From Chrysopilus asiliformis (lineage: Eukaryota; Arthropoda; Insecta; Diptera; Rhagionidae), in NCBI GenBank assembly GCA_964034945.1, contig OZ035960.1, forward strand, positions 12,531,457 through 12,595,456: 64,000 nucleotides of DNA. Reading direction: 5' to 3'. The notes under the pieces are model-generated. The model was not told the origin of the DNA. It was given only the letters and a program-made list of their open reading frames with translations, and did not search any database. Position numbers and translations under genes: made by a program. Below, one piece after another: positions 1 through 13,279 of this stretch. The first letter of the stretch is position 1. Each line of letters starts with the position of its first letter.

Positions 1-1565
1 AACGGGTCGCCAAAATCGCCACTAGCCGGATTTAAATTTTACATGATTACAACAAATTTAAACCTGAAACTTCACAAAATAATCAAAATTTTCTTACATG
101 ATTTGGTAAATTTACTTTAACAAGATAATTGATTGAGGCACAGCTAAATGCGACATTTTGAGACATTTGAAAGTTCACTGCTTCAAATTTGAACTTCACA
201 CACGACAAGATATAATAATACGCTACTCTAGCAACTATTAGGTCAACTTAAGTGTGTGGAGTTCAAAAATGTTCACCTGCGGCGCAGTTTTTTTTAATAA
301 CGTCTGCTAAATTCCATATTTTTCATTAAAATTTTGCCTACGGAGCAACCTTGGTTGTACGTCGAAGAATTAAGATACCTTAAAAATGGAGATAAACCTT
401 TTCTCTCAGATCGATCTTTCAAAATCTACAAACACATTTTTGTGTCAATTTTCGTAAGTGCACCAAGTACAGGTTTTGGGGAAAAAAAATCTTCTTAACT
501 ACGTCAAACTAGACTGAGATTGGGTGGCATATTCGTTCGACTCAAACCGATCGTACTCAAACGTCTGTGAATCACAAGAAATCCAGGCGAAATCACCATC
601 TTTATTTGCATTTGCTGTGATTCGCCTGCAGGTGGCGACATGGTGGAGTTCTCTCTATCTTTCTATTAAAATGCTTAAGAAATATGGTTGAAAAGACCAC
701 ACGAAGGATAACGTAGATTCAAGAAATCAACGAAATGATAGTTTCGATTCATTCAGCAATAAAATTAATTGATTTAGCTTCCGAAAAAAACAAAAATCGT
801 GCGCTTAATCAGCAAAAAATGTAAAGCACTATACAAAACCAATTTATTGATTAGTTTTATGGTCTTCATGAATTAACACAAAACGTGGCAATCCCAATTA
901 ATATTAGTTTAGAAATTGCGTAAATTTAAGAACAGATTTATTTGCACAAATTTTGTGACTAAGAATAATTTATCTCTTGCTATTCTATTCCTTATAGGGT
1001 TGTTTTTTAAACCGATTTAATTTTACTGACAATTTTAAGCACCAACCGTTTACAATTTTCTTTTTATTCAACATAGTAATTATTCTCGAGAGCACAAATG
1101 CTATTCACAGGTGTACAAACATACATAGAAACGTAAAATTTAATTTACGATTGCCGTTCAATTTGACAACGTCTTCTATACAGACTGTAAAATGCTTTTA
1201 TTTTAATTCGACGGAAAATTTTATAGGAGTTTTTACTATCTAGCCTCAAATAGCGGAATTATTGTACTAAAAGACGCCCTTCTTGACAGCAAATGTGAAT
1301 AGAATTACCGGTAATAAACAATAGGAGAGAGAAATGACTCCCTTGGGAAAAGGCAATTTGTCATTGAATTTTGCGGTATATTTGTAAAAGTGGGGAAACA
1401 TCGATGCTGAATACTGGAACAATGGGTAATAAAATAAGTCTGGAGCTCAAAGAAAAAAAGGAACTACTTTCGAATCGTAACTAACTTACAATATTTCTTT
1501 AATTTGATATTTTTTTCAGATGCAAGACTTTTTTTAAACGAATTATCTAAAATCCAGGAACTCAA
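1..1565. other. Non-coding stretch, no gene seen
   Basis: No open frame of convincing length or composition. It holds an old dispersed repeat around 240-440, marked by the motif CCTGCGGCGCA at about 278, which recurs near 7370 and in diverged form near 51180 and 51740. The rest is AT-rich unique-looking sequence. Confidence 0.5.
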
Positions 1566-1668
1566 TCAGTCAGTCAGTTAGTCAGTTAGTCAGTTAGTCA
1601 GTTAGTCAGTTAGTCAGTTAGTCAGTTAGTCAGTTAGTCAGTTAGTTAGTTAGTCAGTTAGTCAGTTG
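1566..1668. repeat. Octanucleotide microsatellite (CAGTTAGT)n
   Basis: About 13 units of an 8-bp repeat CAGTTAGT, starting with CAGT-only units and interrupted near 1645 by GTTAGTTAGTTAGT. It reads as a plain simple-sequence expansion. Confidence 0.95.
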
Positions 1669-3341
1669 TTAGATCGGTTCTTCCTAAATAGTTATAGCAT
1701 TGCCAGGATATACCTTCTTAACGATAATAATGCGTGTACATTAAATACATTGATTACATATCAAATCTGAGTTTAGTTAAATACATTATTTACACGTAAT
1801 TAATTGCATATTCAATTTGACGTAAATTACGCTGCCAACACTGACAGCTCAGAACATGTACAAAAGTGAATTTTCTACATTGTCTAAAAGTTACGGAGTG
1901 GAATTGGAATTTTAAGCTTTAAATAAATGCATAGTCATTTAAATTTCTGGTAAATAACTCATAGCAGCCAAATGAGGAAAATTCCATTTCCATCCGCACT
2001 GGCATCACGTGATTTCCCGGTTGGGTAAATACAACACGAGCAGCATGGGGAAATGCATTAATCCCGTATTCCTTGGTTAGCTGTTTATCTCGTCTCATAT
2101 CCTTGTTTAGTACTTTGGATGCAAATCCTTATGAATTATTCATGGCTTTGTCACATCCTCGCAATGCATTACTGTCCTTTCTTCGTGTCTTTTATTAGGC
2201 GCTAGGTTAACTTATCAAATGATGACTTCGTCCTTGCGTCGGTGTTGGACGGTTTGATAACTCAGCTAAAGAGAGAGCTTATTATTTTTTTTCTTAGGTT
2301 TTAGCAGGATCTTCTCATAGATATTGAGCAGGGAAAAGGTAAAGTAAAAAAAAACTGTAGAAAGAACAACAGAAAATAATCTGAAGACAAATGGAAAGAA
2401 TCCGTAAAAACGTAGAGTAAAGAAAACTTGAAAAATCCCGGAAAAGTATAAACATATATCCTTGAACTTGCGATTAAGCAAATTCGCATTTTTTTTTGTC
2501 TTCACGGGAGTGAAATCCTTTCCACTTTTATGATTGTGTTGGCAAAAAATCTAACGATAAAAAAAACTAGAGCACCGCATCGCACCAGGCCAAAAGGAGG
2601 CGGTATAAGCGAGTAAAAGATCGTAAAACCGAATCTGCCACTCAGCACATCCTTAAGTTTTTTATATCTCACCTGAGACCTAATCGATTTTTCTTTCATT
2701 GTTCCTACGTTTACGACTATGATGATCTGCTTGTTTGCCAAATGGCCATGTGGCCCTATGCCCTGAAAATGTTAGATGGATAATGGATATTCGGGTGTTG
2801 TATACAAGGACATAGAGACTATCATTTACAACAAACATCATATTTCTTGATCATGTGTAGGTACATACATGTATCGATGCTATCATAATCATTATTATTG
2901 GTGGCGAAATTCGATATTTTCTTTTATGCGTGTTGATTTTGCTTTCTTGATTTACTCCTTCTTTTATTATGCTACAATTCAATCAGATTTTCTCATAGAA
3001 GTGATTTTTATTGCTTTGTTCGATTTTTTTTTTTTGAAAAGGACTTTTGAGTAATTTTGTCCAATTTTTGTATGTGTTTAGGGTAGTGGATGGGTTTTAA
3101 AAATGTTAACGAGATGAAGATTTTTTTTCACCAAAATTGCTTGAAAAATAAAAACGTGTTTAAGACTTTTCATTGGATATCCGCCAAAAAGTGTGACATT
3201 TTATGAAATTTAAACGAAATTTTGACGAAAATTTGGATTAGAGGTGTGGAAGTTAATTGAATTTAAAAAAAACCTTACAAAATTTATGTCAAATTGTAGA
3301 TTTGGGAAATGAGGAAGAAAATTGCGTCTATTATTAGTTCT
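1669..3341. other. Non-coding stretch, no gene seen
   Basis: Short open frames here (for example 2266-2741 on the minus strand) are rich in Phe, Leu and Lys, as expected from AT-rich non-coding DNA, and show no recognisable domain. No RNA gene was seen. Confidence 0.5.
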
Positions 3342-3630
3342 AAACATAACAAAAGCTATAATTGCCAATCTGCCCCCCCCCCCATAATGGTCCATTTTTG
3401 CCCATTAATGAACTTAGCCTTGCATTTTACGAAAAACGAATCTGCGTAAAATTTCAAGTCGCTAGCTCAATCCATGCGCTCGCAATCCGCGCCACAGACG
3501 GACCGACGGACGGACATGCATAATTCAATTTCTTATCATTCTAATCTGATTCAATTTTATCCCGTTATCACACACGTTACAAATGGTAAGGCAAATTTAA
3601 TATACGCTTTGGTTTCACCATACGGGTATA
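3342..3630 (+). mobile_element. R1 dispersed repeat, internally deleted copy
   Basis: Starts with AAACATAACAAAAGCTATAA and ends with TTTCACCATACGGGTATA, the same ends as the longer copies at 36449-36985 and 54536-55124. About 190 bp that follow the first 35 bp in those copies are missing here; a run of 12 C residues (about 3372-3383) lies at the break. The inner part (CCATTTTTGCCCATTAA..., GCGCCACAGACGGACCGACGG) matches the long copies. It has no coding capacity. Confidence 0.8.
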
Positions 3631-4589
3631 AAAACGGTCGTGTCCACAAAAATTCGAAAATGAAACAAAAATGCCATTTGATACATTTTTAAAGCTATTT
3701 TAAGAAAACTTATGTACATATTATGATTTTAGCCATAGAAATAAGTAATCAAACTAATTAAAATCGTTGTTGGTTTCTAAAAACGACGTGTCCATATTGG
3801 AAAATAATATTTTGGAAATAGCTCCGTTAATGCAGAGTTACAGACTTGAAATTTGTTGTAGAGGCGAAACTCAAGTTTAAATTTTGATCCAAATTTTCCA
3901 TTTTTTTTATACTTTCATTTTTTAATTTCTGTGTGGATGTTTGTGGAAATTAAGTGATTTTTTAAAATTAATCCGCATCCATAAAACTTCTGTTACAATT
4001 AAGGAAGCTATAGTAAAATTGTTTCTGACAAAGTTTGCCCAACTTTCAAAGTACAAACAGGCTCCTCAGGGCAGACATGCCTGACCTATTAAGATATTCT
4101 TCGAATATCAAAAAATCCAAAAATGATATAAGATATCGGTCTGCTCTAAGCCCAAAAAGAGTTTAAAATTATAATAAAAATAATAGTAAGTAAATAGAGT
4201 GACCACTGTAGCAGTATTAAATAGAAACCGTGGGTTTTCTAATTATGTATAGTTAGTTACCCCCAATATCACCTAAATATTCACCTGCTTTGCAGTATAT
4301 CAGAATTAAGTACAATTATATCATGCTTAATGTGAAGCATTTTATGTGACCTCGGTTCGTTTTTAGGCTACAAAGGCAAAGAAAGTAGAAATAAATTCCT
4401 TTTTCTCTAAATCCAATTTTATGCAAAGTAGAAGTAGAAAAGAATAAATACGTCACTACAGTGGTTTTTATTCGTACCTAAATATGTTGGTATACATCGG
4501 ACAATCTTTTTTTCACCCCAGTATAGCAGTAGCTACCATTGAGCATTGCTTCTTATTGGAACTATTTCTATAGAAATATTCAATGCTAA
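3631..4589. other. Non-coding stretch, no gene seen
   Basis: AT-rich sequence. A possible short inverted pair (ACCACTGTAG at 4202 and its complement at 4456) could be the ends of a ~260-bp element, but the match is too short to call. Confidence 0.45.
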
Positions 4590-5479
4590 GCCACTTGTCT
4601 TCCTTATTTGCTTCAAAGAAACAAATGAAAAGAAGGACCAATAAAAAAGATTACGTTCCTGACAAAGTCAACGAAAAATTAAAAAAAAAAAACGAAAGTC
4701 TGTCGGCTGACGACCGGTCCCTACGAGTAACGAAGGACTCTGTGGAAGGAATAACAAGGAGCAGATCTCTTTGAATCGCAGTGCGTTAAGTTACCCCAAC
4801 TCCGGCAAGGACATGCGTACAGATTCCCAATTTGCTCTGGCGGCGGCACTCTCGACAAAGGGACTCCAGGAATAGAGTCAAGGCAAACGTTGGTTCATCG
4901 AAAAACGGTCGGTGGTAGGGTTGTATGCTTTTGGGTCATGCAAGTTGCGAAGAAAGGGGATTCTTCGTTCGGTTGCCGAGCTCTCAACGTTTCCTACAGG
5001 AGATATTTTTAGCATGGGAAGGACTTTAAGCTCAGTTGATTTTCTGCTTCGGAAGAGATTAAAGTGCGTTCTTTCGAACCGATACTTGAGACGGTTATTT
5101 TTCTTTCTTTGGATATCTAACAGCGACGCCACACTGTCGTTGATTCAGGAGCGGAAAGAAAACACTTTTAAAGTGTAAAATATTTGAAGAAACAGAAAAA
5201 AAATAAATAAATAATAAAAAGGGATTCGGTGTGTCCTTAAGTTAAATATCCCAGCAGTCCGTTGTTTGGAATTCGTTACGCGATTCGTACGGGTGTGTGA
5301 GTGCGTAAAAAAGGTGGTGGAATAAGCGAGATTTCTGCAATCCTTGGATTCGTTATTAAACAAACATATCAAATCATTAGAGAGTATAAAGTGCTGTGCG
5401 GTGTAATTACACAATTAACTGAGGGAATTTTAAAGGATTACCAACGCTTTTTTGCGAAGTAAGGCCAGGATTTTCCAAA
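4590..5479 (+). other. Candidate promoter or untranslated leader region
   Basis: This stretch is less AT-rich than its surroundings and contains no repeat shared with the rest of the window. It ends at a good donor-like site, CAAA|GTAAGTGG, with the GT at 5480-5481; another donor-like GTAAGG lies at 5459. The GTGTGTGAGTGCG and GTGCTGTGCGGTG stretches at 5290-5410 resemble insect 5' leaders. No long open frame explains it. It could be a non-coding first exon of the gene at 56782, or of an unrelated gene, but nothing in the sequence links them. Confidence 0.2.
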
Positions 5480-8400
5480 GTAAGTGGTAAACGTTTGAAA
5501 AATGCCTTAAATCTTAAAACCTACAATATACAATGGAGAAATACGGTAAAAATCGTCTTTACCTATACGAGAATTACTTGTAAAAAAAATGGGGAAAATA
5601 ATAATAAATGAAGAAAGGCGAACGAAGAACTTATTTTCATTTATTATGCACCCTTCTGCTCTTTTTATTCAAGTATGTTTTTTTTTGTTTCGTCACATCC
5701 CCAGGGAAGCAAGGGTGTATTATACATAGGTGGACTCCAACATATATACTTGGGTAACTAAAAATAGTGTGTATTATGTTGTGACGAAGCAAAGAGTAAC
5801 ACATTTTAGTTTTCGGTTTCTTTACTGTTGAAATACTCGTAGATGATGGGGGACTCGAGCTTTACTTAAGGCGGACGCTTGACATATTTTTATCCTTTTT
5901 CTTTCAAAGTAAAAAAAAAATCAATTTTTTTCGGTTGCGTCACTAATCTTTCCCCAATCATTTTTCTTTTTTTCACTAAAAAAATTTTGGTTGCTTCTCG
6001 TATTTCCTTACCAGACGGCTGGCGTAGTATATAAAAAAAAACGTCTACAGATGATTCATAAATCATCCCACTTCTGGTTGGCAATGTCTCGTTGATTTAT
6101 TGGCAAAACTATTTCCATTCAGCATATTTTATTGACTTTTCGTTTTATATTCTATATAAACTCTATATAATCCAGCTTTTCAGTAATTATTTTATCTGCA
6201 ATTTTAACCAAATATTTTTTCATTTCATCTCTGTGAAATAATCTAAAGTCTATTCGTATTAAAATAAAAATACAACTTCCGTATTAAATGAATTAACCTG
6301 AAGGGTGGCTCTATATTCTGGTATTTCGCATTCCCACAGGACTCTTCAACTGAATGGAATATATAATAAGCTTTATGCTAATTCGGCTTCAATTCGGATT
6401 TAACTGGTATTTCTGGTTATTTGAGGCACTATGGCAACAATTTCAACAGGATTTTTTCCCCATTCTTACGGATTAAAGTTATGCAAAGCTATGGAAATAT
6501 GAAAATTTTACAGCATTTCGAAATTATGGCACAATAATTTTTCGTGGATTTAACAGGTTTTCAGGCGAACATTTATTTTCGTATTATTAACTTCTTTTGT
6601 GGAATAATCTATTTTTGAAATATTTAGGCCTCCAAGAGCTTTAGGTTAATCCAATCTTATATTATCCCTGAGGTCTGTTAACAAAAATTGTAAGTGGGAA
6701 AATTTCCAAAAAAAAAACTCCTGAATCAATTTTAATGAAATTTTCCTGGAAAACCTTTTTGATTCGAAGTATCTTTCTTGGTATAATCTAGCAGAGGGAA
6801 ATTTTTTTCGCATAGTAGAGCGTAAGAAAATTATGAGAAGCACAAGTATTTTGTAATCTATTAGGAGAAACTTTTCGGAGGTAATCAATTCTAAAATCAT
6901 TAGAAAGCCACCAGATATTGCCTGGTTGAAGTATTTTACGTTTTACAAATATGGGTAAAAAATTTTAAAAATCATTTTTTAACAATTTTAGAGAACATAA
7001 CGTAACTTTACAGGACTTTCCGGTAAAGATTTCAACATTTTGCCATTAGATACTCGATCAGCGACCTCGAAAAACTTCCTAATCCAAACTTTGCCGAGAA
7101 TAAAGGGAAATAAGGATATTCGTGTTATCCTTACAGGATTTTAACGATCTTTCCCGAAAATGGGCCCTAGCGTAGAGTTGCCGGTATATGTTTCCCGGAC
7201 ATCGTTCGATTTTTATGGGCTTCCGTTAACGTCCGGGATTTTTAAACGAGTCCGGAAAATTTTCATCTCATTAAGTAGTTTACTTCATTAAACCAAGACG
7301 TCCAGAAATACAAAACATGGAGTGTGAGGCTTTCAGTATAAGGCTATATTTGACCTCGAAATGCAAAAGTTTTCGCCTGCGGCGCATTTATCCTGGAAAT
7401 TCGAATTATGGTGTGTCTTTTTCATTAAAATGCTTTTTAAAAAATGTTTCGTAGTAAACCCAAAAAGAGAAAAAAAAAATAGCAACATATGTCTCTCTCT
7501 CTTGCGTTTATTATAATAAAATTAATGGTTTTAATTTAGCTCTCACTACAAGGTAAAAACCTTCTCTTGACGATCAAAAATTTAAATTCCAATTTGCAGT
7601 AGACTGAAAATTTTCCCCTAAATTCTTCGATCTCCTTCTAAACTTGGGGAGGGGAGTGCCTAGTCACGGCGTTGAAAGATTTTAAAGAGCTTAAAGTTTT
7701 TTTTCGGACGTTTAAAGGTTTTTCTTTGATCTTTCACAAGACTTTTGTGTAATTTTTCGTAACGTGCTAAAATTTGGGGTAGAAAATTAATTTACCCTTA
7801 AGGGTACAATACCCTAAGAGAAAAAGAGAATATCTGATGGCCCCCTAGAGTCAGTTTCTGCAAGGGTCCCACGAAATTTTTACTTCTTCCACTGAATATA
7901 GTCTTAGGTTGGCTATGAAAATGATTGGAAAAATTTATAAAGTTTGAAAAAACATCGAAATTGTTCTGCTAATCGTGATTGGGTCGAGTTAAATCACTGA
8001 AAAGCCATTTCTCCCCAAGGGCTGGATTCCGGCTATGATAAATAAGTTTGCCCTAATGTTAGACTAACTGCTCAACATGAATTTGAATTTAATTTAATTA
8101 CATTATTCGTAATTTGCCAAAAAGTCCTTACAAAGGCTAAAGTACTTTCACAAGAAAACTGAATATCACAAGGAAACGGTAATTGCCTATCAAATTATCA
8201 CAAAATGGAAAAAAAAACAAACTCATATTAGCCAGTGTCCCTTTTTAGGATATCATTTTCCAAGTAAAACTTTTAGATTTTTATTTCATTTAGTTGCAAA
8301 TTAGATGTGCCATTTAACTTGTTTTGTCCTTTATTCCATGAAATTGCCTTCAGCAGCGTAGCAAAACCAAAAGTCCTTAACTTGAGAGGTTGGAAAAAAA

Positions 8401-10035
8401 TCTGAACTCTGAGAAAAAATGGTCAACCGAGAAGAAACTTTGGTGGTTTTTTGGGTGGTGAAGCATCCCCAAGCCATTCTTTTGTGGGAAAATCGAGACA
8501 GGCCATACAACGAGACAAAAATTCAATAGAATGCTTAACGAACCTTTGGAAAATTTCATGACGTGATCATTTTACGATTTTATTGTTAAGCCAACAGTCA
8601 TAGTCGCAATGGAAGCTTTCTCGTGCAGTTTTCGTGTCCTGATTCATTCATACCTCCCCCAAATAAACAATCTGGATTGAAATCATTGTGCGGTATCGGA
8701 AAACTATCCCAAATTCTGCAGTGGAATGGTTTAAAAAGTGAAAAGTCCTAAATAAGGGTGTGTCAGCGACAACGTCAGCAACAGCAGCAGGAATGAAAAT
8801 TCGCTATATTGCATCCTGAGTCGGAAATTCAATACAGAGAATACAGAGAAAATTGCATAAAACAATAAAATATCATTGAATGGAGTTTTTCAGTTGTGTA
8901 GACTAGTTTGTCTGCAAGTTTTTAATTAAAAAACTTAATCTGGATGCAATGATTTTTATTTAGATAATAATAAGTGTAGGTTAGTTAGGTATCTAAGAGT
9001 AGTTATTGGAAGTTCATTTAAATTAAAAGTTTTTTCGCTGATTAAATTGTTTTGCAAATAGTTATGGTTTAATTGGGATTTTTTCGTTGGTATTCGGTGG
9101 TCTGGTTTGTTCATTTATGATAGGGTTAAAAAAGGGTTATTGGGTTAGAAAAGTAATTGAGAAATTGAAGATAGAGGAGAATTTTTTTTTATTGTCGTCC
9201 GAAGAATTCGGCCGATGTGTGTTAGACATCCATAAAGTTTTGAACACGTGTAAGGTTCGGGATTTTATCAAGAAAAATAGATTCAAAAATATTTTTTTCA
9301 AAAAATTGTATCTGACGAATTTGGCACGCTAACAAAAAGTTGAAAGCTTAGACAATTTTAATGCCTTTTGGCGGAAAAAAATTCGCACGTTGGAGAATTC
9401 TGGAAATCTCGACCCAAACTCTTTTCCCACCCCAGTGATTTTAATGATTTTTTTTTCTTAAGTATATCAAAATACGACAACAAAAATTCAATATGCAAGA
9501 AATCTTACGCGTCCAAAAACCTCATAAATCGGGAAATTTCTGTATTATATCAATATGCAATTTAATTTCTTCAGCAATAAAGAAAAAGATATGTTGGAAA
9601 AACAAATTTTAGGGAAAAACTGTGTTCCTTTTTTTTAGAGGACAAATTCATTTATTTATTACTTATGGAGGTAGTTTTTTCCCGCTACACGACTTTTCTG
9701 GTGCCCGAAAAAAATGTACTTTTATCCGAAAAGGTGGAGTTTTGTCCTGAAAAAAATCCCGGACAATCGTCTTAAACTAAAATGAAGATTTGTCCGGAAG
9801 AAGTGGACTTCTGTACGGAAAGTGGAAAACCTGGGAACAGTTGGAGTGGTAGACATTTTTTGAATACATAAAGCTAAAACCGTTTTGAATACCCTGGCTC
9901 CAAAACTAACAGAGCGAGCTTCACAACCAACTTTTTTGTCAGTATTAAGCTCTTTCCTCATTTTTTCAAAGGAAAAATTTAGTTGAAAAATGAATGACCA
10001 ACAAAAAGCACGCATCTCTGTTAACAGACTAACCG
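5480..10035. other. Non-coding stretch with old repeats
   Basis: No gene seen. At 7015-7165 there is a diverged copy, in reverse, of the ~120-bp module (ATCCTTACAGGATTTTAACG). At 7340-7600 there is a copy of the CCTGCGGCGCA repeat. The small open frame at 9087-9332 (81 aa, Lys/Phe/Asn-rich) shows no recognisable feature and is probably chance. Confidence 0.5.
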
Positions 10036-10317
10036 CACTCAGAAAAATGTCCAGGTCAACTTTTTGTCAGGTTAACTCTGACCGCTAGCTGGCTGACAGA
10101 GGTTTCCATTACATGACATTACATCCTCGAAATGCCTATCTAAGGTCAACTCGTGCAGCTCCCAATGCCTACTTCACCTGCTCGTGGCTTAATTTCAGAA
10201 TTTCTCCGACCACAGGTCAACTCAGTTTTACATGCCCACATGCAGGCGAACGCGCGCCTGCCCGAGGCCAATTACGCCGTATGTAGGTCGTCGAGTTAGC
10301 CTCAATTTTTCTGAGTG
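10036..10317 (-). mobile_element. MITE family M1, reverse copy
   Basis: A 282-bp non-autonomous element with terminal inverted repeats CACTCAGAAAAATG/CAATTTTTCTGAGTG. Its inner sequence is the reverse complement of the copies at 18004-18275 and 53460-53731. It is flanked by CG on both sides, whereas the other two copies are flanked by TA. It contains about 10 bp of extra sequence near 10105-10125 relative to its sisters. Open frames in it are shadows of the repeat. Confidence 0.88.
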
Positions 10318-12379
10318 CGCTCGCAAAAAATTACGGAGTAAGTCTAATGTGTTTTTTCCGGTCAAAAGACCTCAGGACAAAAGATCCGTACCCGTATTTC
10401 CACATTATTTCTATGAATTTTTGACAAAACTAATAATTTTAGGGAAAAATTGAGAAATTTATGTTCAACAAGCAACTAGAGGGTAGTTTTTCGTATGTAG
10501 ATCCAAAATCGCCTAAAAAGAGGGCGGGGGCCCTTAGTTTTTTTTTAAATTTTTTGTGTTAGGTATGAAAAATCTAGGTTAAAAAGAAACACTTCACTTA
10601 AAAGTATTGGTTTTGCGATATAATTCGCACATCGAAATGTTCTGCATAATTATTTCAAATACGAAAAGTAATAGAGTTTAATCTGGCTTTGGATCTTAAT
10701 ATAGCGTATGATTGAAAACATTAAAAACGCATTTTTTTTGTTTCTTCTGGGGTTTGAATTTAGAAATAAACTGTATGTCTATTTTTTGATGACAAATGCA
10801 AATCCCTACAGATATTATTTTCATTTATTTTGCGAAAATGTTGAACTTTATTAGAGTTTACTAAAGAGACCATTTTTTTTAACTTCAGCAAACTACAGAA
10901 TTTCATTTGTAAAGAACTAGTTTTCCACAAATTAAAATCATTCCGCAGGCTAAGAAAACTTCTTCTGATGAAATTGCGGTATGAATGCATAAAATTTCTT
11001 AATAAAGATGATAGCAAAATCCCAAGTCGTAATGAAACCATCCCAAAAGAATAAACTTTGTATATGGCCGAGGGCAGATTATTACGCAGGGCAAGTTGTT
11101 AACTAACCATAACCTTGGAATGATACGAAAACACAAAACATCATTTATAAAATTTCAGTGGATCAATTTCTGTCGGAGTTGATAAATTTCGGTTTTTCAC
11201 GAGTCCATAAAGTCTATCGTCAACTTATGACATCATTAGATAACAAAGGGTCTACGTATTTATTTTTATACCCGAAAAAAAAAAATAAACGATATCGCCT
11301 TAATCATGTCACCCCCATCTCAAGGTAAACTTAAGTTAAGGTAAAATCGAGGACAATAGCAAAGTACCACCTGCGGAATTTATTATTTTAGCTTCTATCG
11401 ACCATGCATCGATTGCTGATGGGTGGACGTGTGATACATTTATGTTTATGTCAAAATAACTAAAAATAAATGATCCTATCTTGATCAAACTGAAGTTAAA
11501 CGAACACAACCCCTCATTCACTGCCAAAAAACCACCCATCAACCAAATAATACTTCTGGTTGTCGACGACAATAGTCAGTCAGGAAAGTTTCAGATCCTT
11601 TGGGTATACATAAGGCATAAAATAAATTTCTCGTCATAAATAAAAATTAACACGAAAAAATCCTTCCATTTTTCACAATTCTCTCGACTACTCGTATGTA
11701 CCTACCTACGAATGAGTGGCTTTCCCGAGCGAAATGTGATTTGGTATGGCGTGTCCTGCACTTTTGCGTGCATGTGATCCATGTTGGGGGTATTTATGAT
11801 CATGGGACACTTAAAATTATGTCTTCACGAGCATTTTGCCACTCTCTCCCCATTTATGTTTCGCAACATTCAAAAATTTCCCCTAAAATTCAATGTTCAT
11901 ATATATGTATGTACTTCGCTTTAGTGAATTTCTTTTTATTTATCATGAATGCAAACACAGCAACAGTGAAAAAGGACTTTTGCAATGGGGATGATGATGA
12001 TGGAATGTACGAGCACACGATGAGAAATATCAAATAAATGTCGAGTGTGCTGTATTCACAAATAAATGGCAATTGTTTGTATATCAGAAGCTCGAAACCA
12101 TAAGGAAATATAAAATTGTGAAGAAAAGCAGTTTGGAGAAATACCCTACGTGATACGATTTATTGCTTTAAATACAACCACTACAAATAAATAGGTTGGA
12201 ATTTCCAAAACAGCGTAATACCTAATTTGCACTATTGGCTACTGGCCGGTAAGTATCTTGTCGATATATGCGATTGTGCATACTCGTCTTTGGCAGTTAA
12301 AGTTTTTCCCACAAGTTTTTTTGCACCAAAAAAACCGAGAATAAACTCGGTTCTTTTTTCTTATGTCTTTAGAACTTTC
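10318..12379. other. Non-coding stretch, no gene seen
   Basis: AT-rich sequence with only short, low-complexity open frames (for example 11696-12037, 113 aa, without a recognisable domain). No repeat ends were found. Confidence 0.45.
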
Positions 12380-12670
12380 ATTTCGATAACAGCAGCCCCG
12401 AAAATCCCCTTGTTTTCCGAAGAAACAGCGGGAAAACGATATTTGCGTTATCTTTACAAAACCTTTCGTTTTGAATATTGAAATTCTAACACTAGATTCG
12501 TGACCAGCGTCTCCGAAAATCCCCTAATGCCAGTCTTTCCGTGGAAACATAGGAAAATGATATTTTCGTCATTATTACAGGATCTTGGGTTTCGCATATT
12601 GAAATTCTAACACCAGATTCTTAATCACTGACCAGGAAAATCCCTGACATTTCTCAGGATTCTAACGGGC
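12380..12670 (-). repeat. ~120-bp module, two diverged tandem units (reverse)
   Basis: The phrase ATATTGAAATTCTAACACYA recurs about 124 bp apart (12474 and 12598), each followed by a CACTGACC/TGACCAGCG block and then AAAATCCC. The sequence is the reverse complement of the tandem array at 22690-23110 and the units at 46430-46725. The copies are well diverged from one another. Confidence 0.7.
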
Positions 12671-12825
12671 AGGCTTTATGGGAAAAATCAATGTTTTAAT
12701 CCACCAACCCCCTACCCATTCAAGTTTACTCCCTTAGGGGTGGAATTTTGAAAAATCGTTTCTTAATGAGCAAAATTTTTTCTCGATTTTTCGTATGACG
12801 TACACTGCGGAACTCCTACGTTCAC

Positions 12826-12858
12826 CGAAAGTGTGACGTATTTTATGGACAATCCCTA
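12826..12858. repeat. Single end of the TCCATAAAATACG repeat
   Basis: GTGTGACGTATTTTATGGAC matches one arm of the short inverted-repeat element at 15599-15722; the other arm is not seen nearby. Similar single ends occur at 39228 and, more diverged, around 27463-27588. Confidence 0.55.
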
Positions 12859-12919
12859 AGACTTAAGCCGCAATTACTTACTAACACGTGACACCAGAAA
12901 CAAACAAGTAAAGACGTTA

Positions 12920-13279
12920 AGGTGCCGCTCCACATCAAAAACTCTCGAGAGTTACTCGCAGGAGGTTGTCCATTTCAGAGTTAATTTCGGCGATTTTTCT
13001 CTTTTCAAGACCAATATCTTGATTTTTTGACATCTTGCTTTGGCGAGTTTTCGAGAGCTAATAGCGAAATTCAAACGCTGTTCGTATCTGGCGAGCTACT
13101 CTCCGAGAGTTCAGTGGGTGCGTGTCGACTAGAGAGTAGAATCACTTTTGACAGCTCGCAGAAACTAGCTCGCGAGTTTTTGCGATTTTCTGCGAGCGAC
13201 TCTCAGAGACGTGTTCATTTGCGAGTAGCTGCTATCGAGAGGTTCTCACCGGCATTTACTCTAATGTTGAGCGGCACCT
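12920..13279. mobile_element. PIF/Harbinger-type MITE
   Basis: A 360-bp element whose ends are inverted copies of AGGTGCCGCTC(C/A)ACAT. It is flanked by TTA at 12917-12919 and 13280-13282, the three-base target duplication typical of PIF/Harbinger transposons. The interior is rich in short CG-containing palindromes such as CTCTCGAGAG and CTCGCGAG. The 95-aa frame across it is a by-product of the repeat. The superfamily is inferred from the target duplication alone. Confidence 0.75.

Noticed and set aside
4583..4774. 63-aa basic frame as a small protein gene
   Set aside because: Lys/Arg/Ser-rich but no homology signal or splice support; overlapping frames on the other strand are equally open.
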